A stretch of DNA of 64,000 bases, from contig NZ_CP178621.1 of the NCBI RefSeq assembly GCF_047302465.1, forward strand, positions 2,480,001 through 2,544,000, in the 5' to 3' direction. Below, piece after piece: positions 15,134 to 23,994 of this stretch; position 1 is the stretch's first letter, and every line of letters begins with the position of its first letter. A program made the translations under genes and the position numbers. Under the pieces are notes generated by a model. It worked only from the letters and a program-made list of their open reading frames with translations. It made no database searches and was not told the origin of the DNA. Origin of the DNA: JACMRP01 sp047302465. GTDB taxonomy: Bacteria > Bdellovibrionota > Bdellovibrionia > Bdellovibrionales > Bdellovibrionaceae.

Positions 15134-16516
15134 ATGAATTTCTCAGGGGAAGAACAGCTTAAAGAGCTGCCAAAATCCATGTTGATCCTAAAAGCAAATC
15201 CGAACAGTCTTGCGACTTCGGAAATGTTTTTGCGTAACCGTGGCTGGGCTGTCTACTCTACAACAGATGTCAAAGAAGCTCTGCTTCTGCTACTCAAACA
15301 AGAGTACTCGTACATCCTGATTAGCGTCGATCACTCGAATAGCAAAATCAAAATGCTACCAAAGCTGATCGCGCATAAATTTAAAATCGCTATCATGACT
15401 TTTGCCGAGACTCAGTCTGCAAACTCGTTCAATCTTCTGTCAGAGTCTCAGTGTGAATACAAAGTCTTTGCACCAGTAACGGGTCCTGCCATCGAACGCT
15501 GTATTATGAAACACACGCGGGATCAATTCTCTGCAGGTTTGTTCGTAAAACACACTGAACCTGTTCAGGTTAAAAAGCATCAGCCTCCACAGTTTGTTTT
15601 TGATGATGCTCCTAAGGGTGGAAATCTGATCTTCCCACAACCATTGAAAACAGCGCCTCCGGCTCCGGCTGCTATTTTTATCGAAGGTAAAAAGCCTGCT
15701 AAACCGTTTGGCAGCGTTCACGTGACTGCAAGCAGCTATGCCGAGAAAAAAGCTCGCACTCGCCGTGACGAAGAAATTGAATACCAGCTTCGTCATTTTA
15801 CCGAGAAAAAAGAAATGCACTCTGGCGAGGACACTCTGATTGCGCGTGCAACAGAGAGATCCTTGATTGGCTGCGTGGAAATTCTGGATGGCAAAGTTCA
15901 TCACAAAATTCAAAACGTCACGAATTCTGGCTGTATTATTGTCGAATCAGATCGCTTCTCTGGTTATTTGGTCGCAGCCCTTGGCGCTGACCAGAAGATG
16001 GAAGAGTCGTTCCTAGAAAACATGAAGCGCTTGCTGTTTAAATTTCTACGCGAAAACGGAGAGCCCGTTTCCGAGAATGACACTTTAGATGTCACACTTA
16101 AACCCGTGGAGTTTGAACCTTGGGCTATGGAGTATGCTGATTTCTTGCGTAAATCCGTTCACCGTGGCGACGAGTTGGCGGTGGCGTTCTTCCCGAAGAA
16201 TCCTGTGATGATTCCTCTTGAAGACTCGGAACATCCTGATATGGCGAAAATTCACCTTAAAGATCTCGTGGGTGATCGTCGCGTTGAGTTTGATCTTTAT
16301 ATTCACTTAAGCAACAACGATAAGTACGTCCTCTATACTCCAAAGGGCGGCGTATTCTATACCCGTCAATTGGATCGCTTAAAGCGCCAGGGTGTTACTC
16401 ATATGCACGTCCCTAAAGAGGCCGCGCATGACGTTGCTAAGTACAATGCACAAAACTACATCAACGGTCTTGTTGATGAATATGTTGCTAAGCACCCGCG
16501 CGAGATTTCAGCTTAA
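15134..16516 (+). CDS. Receiver-like signalling protein, short-linker paralog
   Basis: 460 residues, cytoplasmic. Residues 14-125 form a receiver-like domain: an Asp is kept at the phosphosite position (Asp66 in LISVDHSN) but the acidic pair after strand 1 is missing (MLILKANP), so metal-dependent phosphorylation is doubtful. A Pro/Ala/Lys linker follows (about 150-230), then a conserved C-terminal half (about 235-455) with ESDRFSGYLVA, FEPWAMEYADFLRKSV, VEFDLYIHL, KYVLYTPKGGVFY and RQGVTHMHVPKEA. That half is almost identical in layout to the protein at 48394-50367. I do not recognise the C-terminal module. It may be a ligand or partner binding domain in c-di-GMP-type signalling; inference only. 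The last bases overlap the next, convergent gene (TTAA). Confidence 0.75.
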   Translation: MNFSGEEQLKELPKSMLILKANPNSLATSEMFLRNRGWAVYSTTDVKEALLLLLKQEYSYILISVDHSNSKIKMLPKLIAHKFKIAIMTFAETQSANSFNLLSESQCEYKVFAPVTGPAIERCIMKHTRDQFSAGLFVKHTEPVQVKKHQPPQFVFDDAPKGGNLIFPQPLKTAPPAPAAIFIEGKKPAKPFGSVHVTASSYAEKKARTRRDEEIEYQLRHFTEKKEMHSGEDTLIARATERSLIGCVEILDGKVHHKIQNVTNSGCIIVESDRFSGYLVAALGADQKMEESFLENMKRLLFKFLRENGEPVSENDTLDVTLKPVEFEPWAMEYADFLRKSVHRGDELAVAFFPKNPVMIPLEDSEHPDMAKIHLKDLVGDRRVEFDLYIHLSNNDKYVLYTPKGGVFYTRQLDRLKRQGVTHMHVPKEAAHDVAKYNAQNYINGLVDEYVAKHPREISA

Positions 16517-17838
16517 ATCCCACGATGAATAGTAGTTTCTTTGATAGGCTTCCCTCTTCGCTGCCCTGGAACGTGGCGAAGAAACCACTCTGACGCATAT
16601 TCAACGACCTCATCTAAGGCGCCCGCTTCTTCAAATAAATGTGTGGCCCCTGGAACAATCACAAGTTTTGAGTTTTTTAATTTCTTTGCAGCCCGCTCAT
16701 TCAGAGAAATCACTGGCGAGTCTTCTCCTCCGACAATCAGTAATGATGGCGCTGCGACTTCGTCCAGATACGAACCCGCTAAATCCGGGCGCCCACCTCG
16801 ACTGACGACGGCAAAAATGCTTCTGGCGCTTTCTGCGGCAGCTCCTAGCGCGGCTGCGGCACCAGTACTGGCACCAAAATACGCAATAGGCGTATCTTCA
16901 TCAGGCAAGTATTGAATGACCTCATCGGTGGCCTTTAAAAGACGTTGAATAAGAAGTTCGATATTAAAAACATTATTACGATTATTGGCTTCATCCTCAC
17001 TCAAAAGATCTGAGAGCAAGGTGCTAAAACCGATTTTATTGAGCTCCTGAGCAACAAAGCGATTGCGGGGACTTTTACGACTGCTGCCGCTGCCATGAGC
17101 GAAGATCACAATCCCCTTCATATTTTTCACCAGTTGAAGATCGCCTTTAAGGTGAACGTCTTCGTCACGAATAGTAATTTCTTTTTCCGCTAGCACGCTC
17201 GGGCGAGAGCTTTTTTCTACAAACTCTAGAACCTTTTGGTCTTCAACTTGCCGGAATTCCGAGTACCAGTCACCGACTGCAATAAAAGGAAACGGAGTCC
17301 GAAGGCAGACCACCTCGTCGACGACTTTTTCGATTTCTTGCAACGTTGATAGCGGCGCTACCGGGGCTGCAACAATGATTTTGCGCGCGTGTCGCTCTTT
17401 TAGAATATTAATGGCCGCCAATAAAGTCGCGCCCGTCGCAATACCATCGTCAACGACGATCACATTGCGATCTTTCATGGGAATAGCAGGACTCTCTCCG
17501 CGTAATTTTCGGACCTGCGCCTGAACTTCAAGGCTTTTATTTTTGGCGATCTCTTTAAGGTCTCTGGGGTCTAAGCCAATTACGCGAATGACTTTGTTAT
17601 TAAACCACGGTTTGCCGTCTTCGCTGACGGCTCCTATCGCAAGCTCGGGATTTCCGGGTGCACCAATTTTTTTGACCATCAGAAGATCCATCTCGGCATC
17701 AAGCTTTTGTGCGACCTCAAAAGCCACAGGTACTCCGCCTCGGGGAATAGCCAAAATCAGTGGCGATAAGGATTTATAAGAGACAAGTTTTTCGGCCAAG
17801 AGCTGGCCCGCTTCCTGACGATTTTTAAAGCGATCCAT
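16513..17838 (-). CDS. Phosphoribosyltransferase-alpha/beta hydrolase fusion
   Basis: 441 residues with two domains. Residues 1-210 are a type I phosphoribosyltransferase with the PRPP loop VIVVDDGIATGAT (126-138) and the IPRGG loop near residue 31. Residues 225-430 are a dienelactone hydrolase-like alpha/beta hydrolase with the triad Ser324 (GASTGA), Asp373 (GGEDSP) and His400 (ATHLF) and the HGSGSSRKSPRN oxyanion region. The fusion is known in bacteria, often beside small heat-shock genes, but the substrate is not established. The Hsp20 gene lies just upstream on the same strand, separated by a terminator. GAGGA precedes the ATG. Confidence 0.9.
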   Translation of the reverse strand: MDRFKNRQEAGQLLAEKLVSYKSLSPLILAIPRGGVPVAFEVAQKLDAEMDLLMVKKIGAPGNPELAIGAVSEDGKPWFNNKVIRVIGLDPRDLKEIAKNKSLEVQAQVRKLRGESPAIPMKDRNVIVVDDGIATGATLLAAINILKERHARKIIVAAPVAPLSTLQEIEKVVDEVVCLRTPFPFIAVGDWYSEFRQVEDQKVLEFVEKSSRPSVLAEKEITIRDEDVHLKGDLQLVKNMKGIVIFAHGSGSSRKSPRNRFVAQELNKIGFSTLLSDLLSEDEANNRNNVFNIELLIQRLLKATDEVIQYLPDEDTPIAYFGASTGAAAALGAAAESARSIFAVVSRGGRPDLAGSYLDEVAAPSLLIVGGEDSPVISLNERAAKKLKNSKLVIVPGATHLFEEAGALDEVVEYASEWFLRHVPGQRRGKPIKETTIHRGI

Positions 17839-17852
17839 ACGTCCTCGAAGTC

Positions 17853-17886
17853 AAAAAAACAAGAGGCCCTTTTTAGGGGCCTCTTG
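17853..17886 (-). terminator. Rho-independent terminator after Hsp20
   Basis: CAAGAGGCCC (17860-17869) pairs with GGGCCTCTTG (17877-17886); on the minus strand seven T follow (17859-17853). It ends the Hsp20 transcript before the phosphoribosyltransferase gene. Confidence 0.9.
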
Positions 17887-17898
17887 AGGGGTTTCGTA

Positions 17899-18480
17899 TT
17901 AGTGTTTGCCTTTTTCTTGGGACTTTTGTTCGCCCGCCTTCACTGTTTTTTCACGGTGAAGAAAGCGATCCAGCAGTCCCTGAGGTTGACCCGATTGGAT
18001 CTTCACTTCTTGGGCTTCTTTCACTTCTGTTTTTGGCAATGCTACTCTGAGCACACCATCTTCAAAGCTTGCTTCGATTTTCTTTGCGTCGACGCCCTCA
18101 GGCAGACTAAAGCTGCGAGAGAATCGGCCCGAGGATCTTTCGTAGTAACCTTCTTCTTTAACTTCACGGCTTCTTTCACCAGAAATGCGCAGGGTATTGC
18201 CGCTCACATCGATTTTGATATCGTCTCTTTTAATACCTGGCAGGTCTGCGGAAATTAGGAAGATCTCGTCGCTTTCTTCGATGTCCACGGAAGGATTGAA
18301 CTCGGCAAGCGAGCCTGATCCTCGCTCTTCAAGCAAGCGATCTCTAAGGGATCCTCTGTCGATGTCTCGAAAATTTCGGTCCATTTCACGAAAAAAGTCA
18401 TCAATGGGTGACCCAAATAATGATCTGCTAGAAAATGGACTCAACTCACGACGGTTTCTAGATGACTGCGGTGAACGCAT
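17899..18480 (-). CDS. Small heat-shock protein Hsp20
   Basis: 193 residues. The alpha-crystallin domain spans about 58-160 (FNPSVDIEESDEIFLISADLPG, SGERSREVKEEGYY, FSRSFSLPEGVD, FEDGVLRVALPK), all typical of bacterial Hsp20. It is an ATP-independent holdase that binds unfolding proteins. Both ends are extended and charged: an Arg/Ser-rich N-terminus (1-57) and a Lys/Glu/Gln tail. AAGGAGG lies five bases before the ATG. No CIRCE element is seen upstream; a CTTCAAG about 30 bases before the ribosome site might be part of a sigma32-type promoter, but this is weak. Confidence 0.95.
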   Translation of the reverse strand: MRSPQSSRNRRELSPFSSRSLFGSPIDDFFREMDRNFRDIDRGSLRDRLLEERGSGSLAEFNPSVDIEESDEIFLISADLPGIKRDDIKIDVSGNTLRISGERSREVKEEGYYERSSGRFSRSFSLPEGVDAKKIEASFEDGVLRVALPKTEVKEAQEVKIQSGQPQGLLDRFLHREKTVKAGEQKSQEKGKH

Positions 18481-18571
18481 AAAGCCTCCTTAAATGATTC
18501 ACAGTTGAGACTTTACGTTCCCCAAGAGTCTTGAAGCCCGAGCGACACCCGTGTGACTTGGGTGTGAATTT

Positions 18572-19084
18572 TTACTGGCGATTTTCGCAAGAGATAAAAG
18601 TGTACTGGCTTGATTTCTTACTGGCACTATAGATTGCAAGATAACGGTTCGCCAAATAGTCCTTAGGCGAAACCCCACCTTTAGCCTCTATAGAATGATT
18701 TTCATTCAAGTCTTTTTTGGCGGTAAACTCTGAAATCAAAATTGTATTCTCACCGTCGACCTGTGTTTTTTGAATGCTCGTCAACTTGCCTTGAATGTTT
18801 TGGCAATTGTCATTGATCAGCAACAGCACATAAGTGCCTTTCGAAAGGTCCTTTGCAATAAACTTGATACCAATAGATGCGTCGTCCGAGCTTAAGTTGG
18901 CGCTAGCAACTACTTTGTCTTTTTGTTTAAACTCACTGATGTATTGGATTTTCTCAAATGCAGGCTTTGCAGTATCTGCCGCTGTGACAATAGAGGCCGG
19001 CAAAGATTTTGTGGTGTCTTTATCTTGTGTAGAGGAACAATTTGAAAGCAAAAAACTTAGGGACAGTAAAATGGCAAATCTCAT
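18572..19084 (-). CDS. Lipoprotein of unknown function
   Basis: 170 residues. A signal peptide with lipobox LLSNC puts the lipidated Cys at residue 16, so the protein is anchored in the inner or outer membrane; Ser at +2 favours the outer membrane under the usual sorting rule. The mature part is soluble and beta-rich (SAN, IGIKFIAKDL, TYVLLLIND, NTILISEF), with one Cys in NDNCQN and one in ISCENRQ near the end that could pair. No known domain. TAGGAG lies six bases before the ATG. A GGGTGT/ACACCC repeat (18545-18565) follows the stop without a T-tract. Confidence 0.75.
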   Translation of the reverse strand: MRFAILLSLSFLLSNCSSTQDKDTTKSLPASIVTAADTAKPAFEKIQYISEFKQKDKVVASANLSSDDASIGIKFIAKDLSKGTYVLLLINDNCQNIQGKLTSIQKTQVDGENTILISEFTAKKDLNENHSIEAKGGVSPKDYLANRYLAIYSASKKSSQYTFISCENRQ

Positions 19085-19260
19085 ATGCGCTCCTAGGTTT
19101 TACACCCATGCGTAATGGCGACCCTACCATTCGATAAACTCCTGACGTTTAATTACGCAGGACCCGGTTCAATATGTATATTTCATAACACATCGAAACC
19201 TGTGCTTTGTCAAATCACCCCAGTAAACGTCGAGGAAGATAAACAAAAGCTTCTTAAGAG

Positions 19261-19935
19261 CTAAACGTCTTTTTTAGAAATATCCCCACTATCGTGCGCA
19301 AATTTGCTCGAAAGACCTTGGGACAAAACATAATGAACAATCTCAGCATTGCTATGAAGATTTAACTTACTCAAAACACGGGACCTATATGTACTGACAG
19401 TCTTTACACTGAGACACAAACTTTCGCCAATTTCAGTCAAAGAACGACCGTCCGCAATTCCAACCATGACTTCGAATTCACGATCAGAAAGACCTTCATG
19501 TCCTTCGCCTTTTTTATTCTTTTGGCTTTGTGCGGACTCAAAAAGCTGAGTTGATTTTGGATTCATAAAACATTGGCCCTGAGACGCCTTGCGAATAGCA
19601 TCGGCAAGATTCTCAGACAAACAATTCTTCGACATAAAACCGACGGCGCCAGCTTTAAAGACGCGAATCGCAAAGTGATCTTCAGAGTGCATACTTAAAA
19701 CAATAATAGCCATATTGGGATAACGTTCATGCAGTTCTTTAATGAGTTCGACTCCGCCACCCGGCATAGAAAAGTCCGTCAGCAACACATCACATTCGAT
19801 CTTTTCAAGTGTGGTCTTAAGTTCAAAGCCATTATTGGCTTCAGCGATCACGCCTATGTCATTGTAGTTTTTAAGGAGGCTCGAAAGGCCTTCACGAAAA
19901 AGAGAATGGTCATCGCAAATAATAGTTCTAATCAA
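19261..19935 (-). CDS. LuxR/NarL-type response regulator
   Basis: 224 residues. The receiver (1-120) has the acidic pair Asp8-Asp9, phosphosite Asp54 in LLTDFSMPGG, Ser81 and Lys103, so it is fully equipped for phosphotransfer. The output domain (about 145-205) is a LuxR-type helix-turn-helix with LSDREFEVM, EIGESLCLSVKTVSTYRSRV. It binds DNA as a dimer when phosphorylated. It begins with a TTG that has GGGGGA upstream. No sensor kinase is next to it, so it is an orphan here; its partner and targets are unknown. Confidence 0.93.
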   Translation of the reverse strand: MIRTIICDDHSLFREGLSSLLKNYNDIGVIAEANNGFELKTTLEKIECDVLLTDFSMPGGGVELIKELHERYPNMAIIVLSMHSEDHFAIRVFKAGAVGFMSKNCLSENLADAIRKASQGQCFMNPKSTQLFESAQSQKNKKGEGHEGLSDREFEVMVGIADGRSLTEIGESLCLSVKTVSTYRSRVLSKLNLHSNAEIVHYVLSQGLSSKFAHDSGDISKKDV

Positions 19936-20164
19936 GCTTCCCCCAATTAACCGCGCTTATTTATTATTTCTAAATCTACGGCGCCAAACAAGACCAAATC
20001 ACGTGGATGCACAGGGTATAAACTGGTTATTATTTTAGAATGATTGACTGAATTTGTTCAAGCGGAATAAAGGGAGATTTTAGGTGGTTTTCCTACGAGG
20101 CCCCCACGTATAAGGAGAAAGCTGGAGACCCCGTAGAAAAACAGCTGTACAAAACCTGGTGTTA

Positions 20165-20230
20165 TTAACTTCTGAATTCAAGTTAACACACCCTCTTGCT
20201 TTTACATCCTACCCACTCAACTTCAGAATT
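20165..20230. repeat. Inverted and direct repeats in a 470-base gene-free region
   Basis: The gene-free region between 19936 and 20405 holds TTAACTT (20165-20171) and AAGTTAA (20180-20186), a perfect inverted repeat with an eight-base spacer. The sequence AACTTCTGAATT (20167-20178) recurs as AACTTCAGAATT (20219-20230), 52 bases downstream, 11 of 12 identical. Such spacing, about five helical turns, suits a regulator site. No RNA gene was recognised in the rest of the region. Confidence 0.4.
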
Positions 20231-20405
20231 TTCTGTCAGATCTTGGCCCAGTCACTCCCTGACGTGACCTAAAGGAACGACGTTGCTCTTTATCGTCTAA
20301 ACTTTGGTGATTTCTGTAATTTGTACCCATCTATCCCCGCTAAAACCCAGTATTTCGCTCTTACACCCCCAAATGTTGGCGGCAAACTTGCTCTGCTCCA
20401 AGGGC

Positions 20406-21707
20406 ATGAAAAAACATAATGTCCTTGCCATTATCATGATGTTTTTCAGCCTATCGTCAGCCTTTGCCCAAGAGATGATTTCGCTGGAAGGTTACGCCCG
20501 CATTAGCTATAGCGAGTTTCCAAATAAGCTCCCCGTGGATATCCGTGACAAAGATATTTCTTCTCCTAAATCGGTGCGCTTTTCAGCAGATGCGAAAAAG
20601 ATCTATATCAATTCTTTAGAGGGTGGAAAGACCGTCATTTATTCGTGGCCAGAACTGCAAAAGTTAAAAACTATTCGTCATCGCTTTACAGACAAAAACG
20701 CGGCTCTTTTCCAAGGCGAGACCACTGTATTTGATTATCCGTACTTTATTCAGCCACCAACAGGTGACGTGAATCAATTCATGGGAAAACCGGTCGAGAG
20801 CGAGCTCTCAGCCGATGGCAGATACCTGTGGGTGCCATACTATCGCCGTGATTGGGATTCATTTGGTCAATCCCCTGGTGCCATCGCAATTATCGACACA
20901 CAAACGGATGAAATTGTCCGCGTGATGCCAACGGGCCCGATTCCGAAGTACGTGACCGCTTCGCCAGACGGAAAGTACGTAGCTGTTATTCACTGGGGCG
21001 ACAACACCGTTGGCTTGATTGACACTTCTAGCGGTGATCCTCGTCAGTACAATTATGTTACGCACCTGACGGTGGAACAACAACTCAGTCAAGTGGGCCT
21101 TGAAAACACCGATCGCGATAAGACTTGTGGCTTTTGCTTGCGCGGCAGTGTGTTCACGCCAGACAGTCAGTACTTGATCGTTGCCCGCATGGGTAAAGGC
21201 GGGATTGCGGGCTTCCACATCCCGACTCAAACTTACTTGGGTACGATTCTAAATATCGCATCAACACCAAGACACTTGGTTTTAAGTCCCGATGGCAGCA
21301 CGATCTATGCAAGCTCAAATATCTCGGGCTATGTTTCAAAAGCGCCTCTTGTCGATGTCGTCAATGCTTTGGTTTCGGCGAAAGGTAAGCGTATTCAGGG
21401 ACCAAAATGGAAGTCAGCTTTTGTCGGCGTTGGTGCACGAACCTTGGATATCTCTCCGAAAGGGAAATACATATTCGTAGCCGTTAACAATACGTCAGAG
21501 CTTGTAACTCTAAATGCACAAACACTAGAAGTTCTTTCGAAAATTAATGTGGATCCATATGCTGTGGGACTTGCGGTTGCTCCGGATTTATCGGCCGTGA
21601 TCCTGACCAGCCAAGGCCGCCCTGGCCAAGGCGGAGGAAACACCGTGAACATCATTCGCGTCCACGCTAACGAAAGCGATGCCCTTCAGGTGACACCGCT
21701 TCGTTAA
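20406..21707 (+). CDS. Exported YVTN-type beta-propeller protein
   Basis: 433 residues from the ATG at 20406, which starts a clean signal peptide (1-21, ending SAFA); the frame is open further upstream but that part has no signal features. Repeating blades contain LSADGRYLWVPY, IIDTQTDEIV, ASPDGKYVAVIHW, LSPDGSTIYASS and DISPKGKYIFVAV, the typical PDG-K-VAV and T-T-x-V pattern of the YVTN/cytochrome d1-like propeller. A CGFC pair (DKTCGFCLRG) is present but no CXXCH heme site. Such proteins bind ligands or surfaces; the substrate is unknown. A strong terminator follows. Confidence 0.82.
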   Translation: MKKHNVLAIIMMFFSLSSAFAQEMISLEGYARISYSEFPNKLPVDIRDKDISSPKSVRFSADAKKIYINSLEGGKTVIYSWPELQKLKTIRHRFTDKNAALFQGETTVFDYPYFIQPPTGDVNQFMGKPVESELSADGRYLWVPYYRRDWDSFGQSPGAIAIIDTQTDEIVRVMPTGPIPKYVTASPDGKYVAVIHWGDNTVGLIDTSSGDPRQYNYVTHLTVEQQLSQVGLENTDRDKTCGFCLRGSVFTPDSQYLIVARMGKGGIAGFHIPTQTYLGTILNIASTPRHLVLSPDGSTIYASSNISGYVSKAPLVDVVNALVSAKGKRIQGPKWKSAFVGVGARTLDISPKGKYIFVAVNNTSELVTLNAQTLEVLSKINVDPYAVGLAVAPDLSAVILTSQGRPGQGGGNTVNIIRVHANESDALQVTPLR

Positions 21708-21712
21708 GGCAT

Positions 21713-21747
21713 AAAAAAAGGAGACTTCTTTAAAGTCTCCTTTTTTT
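21713..21747. terminator. Bidirectional rho-independent terminator
   Basis: GGAGACTT and AAGTCTCC form an eight-base stem, flanked by seven A on the left and seven T on the right. It serves both the beta-propeller gene and glnS, which converge here. Confidence 0.93.
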
Positions 21748-21767
21748 ATTTGCTATCTCAGTATCAA

Positions 21768-23447
21768 CTAGTGACTAGAAGCCAGATCTACCACGCGGTT
21801 GAAGACCAACTGCCCAGGTTTTGAATCTTTGCTATCCAAGCAGAAGTATCCGACACGCTCAAACTGATAACGAGTTTCTAGTTTTGCATCTTTCAAACCG
21901 ATTTCAAGTTTTGCGTTTTTGATCACCTTCAGAGAGTTCGGATTCAAGTTTACTTTGAAATCCTGTCCTGCTGGTACGTTTTCTGGATCTGGGACGCTGA
22001 AAAGACGCTCATAGATACGTACTTCGGCGTCTAGACATTCGTTCGCAGACACCCAGTGAACGATCCCTTTTACTTTTCTGCCGTCAGCCGTTGGCTTACC
22101 ACCTAAAGTGACAGGGTCATATTCACAGCGAAGCTCAGTCACTTTGCCAGAAGCATCTTTGATCACTTCTTTGCACTTAATCACATAAGCATTACGTAAA
22201 CGCACTTCGCGGCCTGGGCCCAAACGGAAGAAGTCCTCTGATGGGTTTTCCATAAAGTCCGCAGCATCAATGTAAACTTCTTTTGTGAAAGGCAATTTTC
22301 TGTGACCAAGTTCTTTGTCTTTCGGATGCACAGACGTTTCGATGTACTCTTTATGTCCTGCTGGAAGATTTTCGATCACAACTTTGATTGGATCCAAAAC
22401 CGCCATCGCACGATGAGAAACTTCATCCAAATGATCGCGAACACAGCTCTCAAGAATGTCGTAATCGATAACGCTTTCCGATTTCGCAACACCAATACGT
22501 TTTGCAAAACGACGAATAGACTCTGGAGTATAACCACGACGACGAACACCAGAAATAGTCGGCATACGTGGATCATCCCAACCAGAAACCAATTTCTCTT
22601 TTACCAGTTGCAAAAGCTTACGCTTACTCATCACCAAGAAGGTCATGTTCATGCGAGCAAACTCATATTGATGAGGCTCTGCCGGTGCTGGAACGTTTTC
22701 CACACACCAGTCATAGAATGGTCTGTGATCTTGGAACTCTAAAGTACAGATCGAGTGCGTGATATGCTCGATTGCATCTGACAATGGATGAGCATAGTCA
22801 TACATTGGGTAAATGCACCACTTATCCCCTGTGCGGTGATGGTGCGCTTTACGAATGCGATACAAAAGCGGATCGCGCATATTCATGTTCGGAGATTGCA
22901 TGTCGATCTTCGCACGTAAAATGTGCTGACCTTCTGCGAATTCGCCCGCGCGCATGCGACGGAACAAATCCAAGTTCTCTTCAACAGAACGAGTGCGATA
23001 CGGGCTGTCTTTACCTGGAGTTGTGAAGTCGCCGCGATATTTGCGAAGCTCTTCTTCGTTCAAAGAATCCACGTAAGCTTTGCCATCTTTAATGAGTTGC
23101 TCAGCCCATTGATACAATTGATCGAAGTAGTCTGAAGCGTAATAAAGATGTACGCCCCAATCAAAACCCAACCATTTTACGTCTTCTTGGATAGATTCAA
23201 CGTATTCGGTTTCTTCGGTCTCAGGATTGGTGTCATCAAAACGCAAATGACAGCGGCCTTTGTATTCTTGTGCCAAACCAAAGTTTAAACAAATAGACTT
23301 CGCATGTCCCAAATGCAGGTAGCCGTTAGGCTCTGGTGGAAAACGCGTGACGATTTCGCCATGGACCTTTCCGGTCTCAAGGTCTTTCTCGATAATTTGC
23401 TTCAGAAAATTTGGTGCATCTGCAGGAGTTTTATTAGGCTTTGTCAT
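21768..23447 (-). CDS. glnS: Glutaminyl-tRNA synthetase
   Basis: 559 residues, the normal size of bacterial GlnRS. It charges tRNA-Gln with glutamine in the cytoplasm, so this organism need not use the Glu-tRNA amidation route for Gln. The class I signature HLGH is at 45-48 (PEPNGYLHLGH) and the KMSKS-like loop is VMSKRK, as in E. coli GlnRS. The C-terminal anticodon-binding barrels follow (about 350-550). There is no extra N-terminal domain of the GatB/YqeY kind. The start ATG has no strong ribosome site. Confidence 0.97.
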   Translation of the reverse strand: MTKPNKTPADAPNFLKQIIEKDLETGKVHGEIVTRFPPEPNGYLHLGHAKSICLNFGLAQEYKGRCHLRFDDTNPETEETEYVESIQEDVKWLGFDWGVHLYYASDYFDQLYQWAEQLIKDGKAYVDSLNEEELRKYRGDFTTPGKDSPYRTRSVEENLDLFRRMRAGEFAEGQHILRAKIDMQSPNMNMRDPLLYRIRKAHHHRTGDKWCIYPMYDYAHPLSDAIEHITHSICTLEFQDHRPFYDWCVENVPAPAEPHQYEFARMNMTFLVMSKRKLLQLVKEKLVSGWDDPRMPTISGVRRRGYTPESIRRFAKRIGVAKSESVIDYDILESCVRDHLDEVSHRAMAVLDPIKVVIENLPAGHKEYIETSVHPKDKELGHRKLPFTKEVYIDAADFMENPSEDFFRLGPGREVRLRNAYVIKCKEVIKDASGKVTELRCEYDPVTLGGKPTADGRKVKGIVHWVSANECLDAEVRIYERLFSVPDPENVPAGQDFKVNLNPNSLKVIKNAKLEIGLKDAKLETRYQFERVGYFCLDSKDSKPGQLVFNRVVDLASSH

Positions 23448-23551
23448 AACTTAGCAGTACACCCGCCACCCCGTTTTTTGTCAAGTCCGAGGGGGTCCGG
23501 CGCACCGCTGCTGCCACAATTTTAAGCTATTTTTAGCCAGACTGAGTAACA

Positions 23552-23570
23552 CGCCCCAGGATCTGGGGCG
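23552..23570. repeat. Strong hairpin between the small Gln-rich gene and glnS
   Basis: CGCCCCAG (23552-23559) and CTGGGGCG (23563-23570) form a perfect eight-base stem with a three-base loop, downstream of the 79-residue gene. There is no T-tract, so termination would be incomplete or factor-dependent. Confidence 0.5.
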
Positions 23571-23601
23571 CTTCATGAAAATCAATAAAGCTGACTTTCT
23601 T

Positions 23602-23841
23602 TTACTCTTGGCGTGAGCCACCGGATTTGTCTCTGTCTTCCCGACGAGAACCGACGTCTCTTTCTTGATCTTGGTTACGGTTACCACCGCCGCCTTGTTG
23701 AGGCTTGCCTTCAGTACCTGTAGTACCGCCGCTTGGTTTTTGAGTCGTTGTATCTTCTCTGCGTTGTTCTTTGCCCATGTCTTGATTAGACCCTGGTTTT
23801 TGCGTTTGCGATTGCTCTTTGTTTGGATTTTGATTCGCCAT
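23602..23841 (-). CDS. Small hydrophilic, disordered Gln/Gly/Asp-rich protein
   Basis: 79 residues from the ATG at 23841, which has AGGAG upstream; an in-frame start seven codons earlier lies before that ribosome site. The protein has almost no hydrophobic residues and is made of Asn, Gln, Lys, Gly, Arg, Asp and Thr (KEQSQTQKPGSNQ, QQGGGGNRNQ, SRREDRDKSGG). It should be disordered, like stress-linked hydrophilins. No signal peptide. The name of a family is not given because none is recognised. Confidence 0.7.
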   Translation of the reverse strand: MANQNPNKEQSQTQKPGSNQDMGKEQRREDTTTQKPSGGTTGTEGKPQQGGGGNRNQDQERDVGSRREDRDKSGGSRQE

Positions 23842-23994
23842 AAAGTTATCTCCTATTCTCAAGCTAAGCCTTTGGCTGACTTGTGCTCACATCCTACTCT
23901 AAGTTTCATCGAGAAAATCTTTCTCTTTACAGAAACGGAAGAAAACATGTTTTTCACTTTTCAAAAAACACATTAATGCATCTTGATAATGACT

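Noticed and set aside
16541..16915. A long plus-strand reading frame opposite the phosphoribosyltransferase-hydrolase gene
   Set aside because: The opposite strand has full catalytic motifs; this frame has no domain, no ribosome site and follows codon bias of the real gene.
20304..20405. An upstream in-frame extension of the exported beta-propeller
   Set aside because: The 34 extra residues have no signal-peptide features and would bury the clear signal peptide that starts at 20406.
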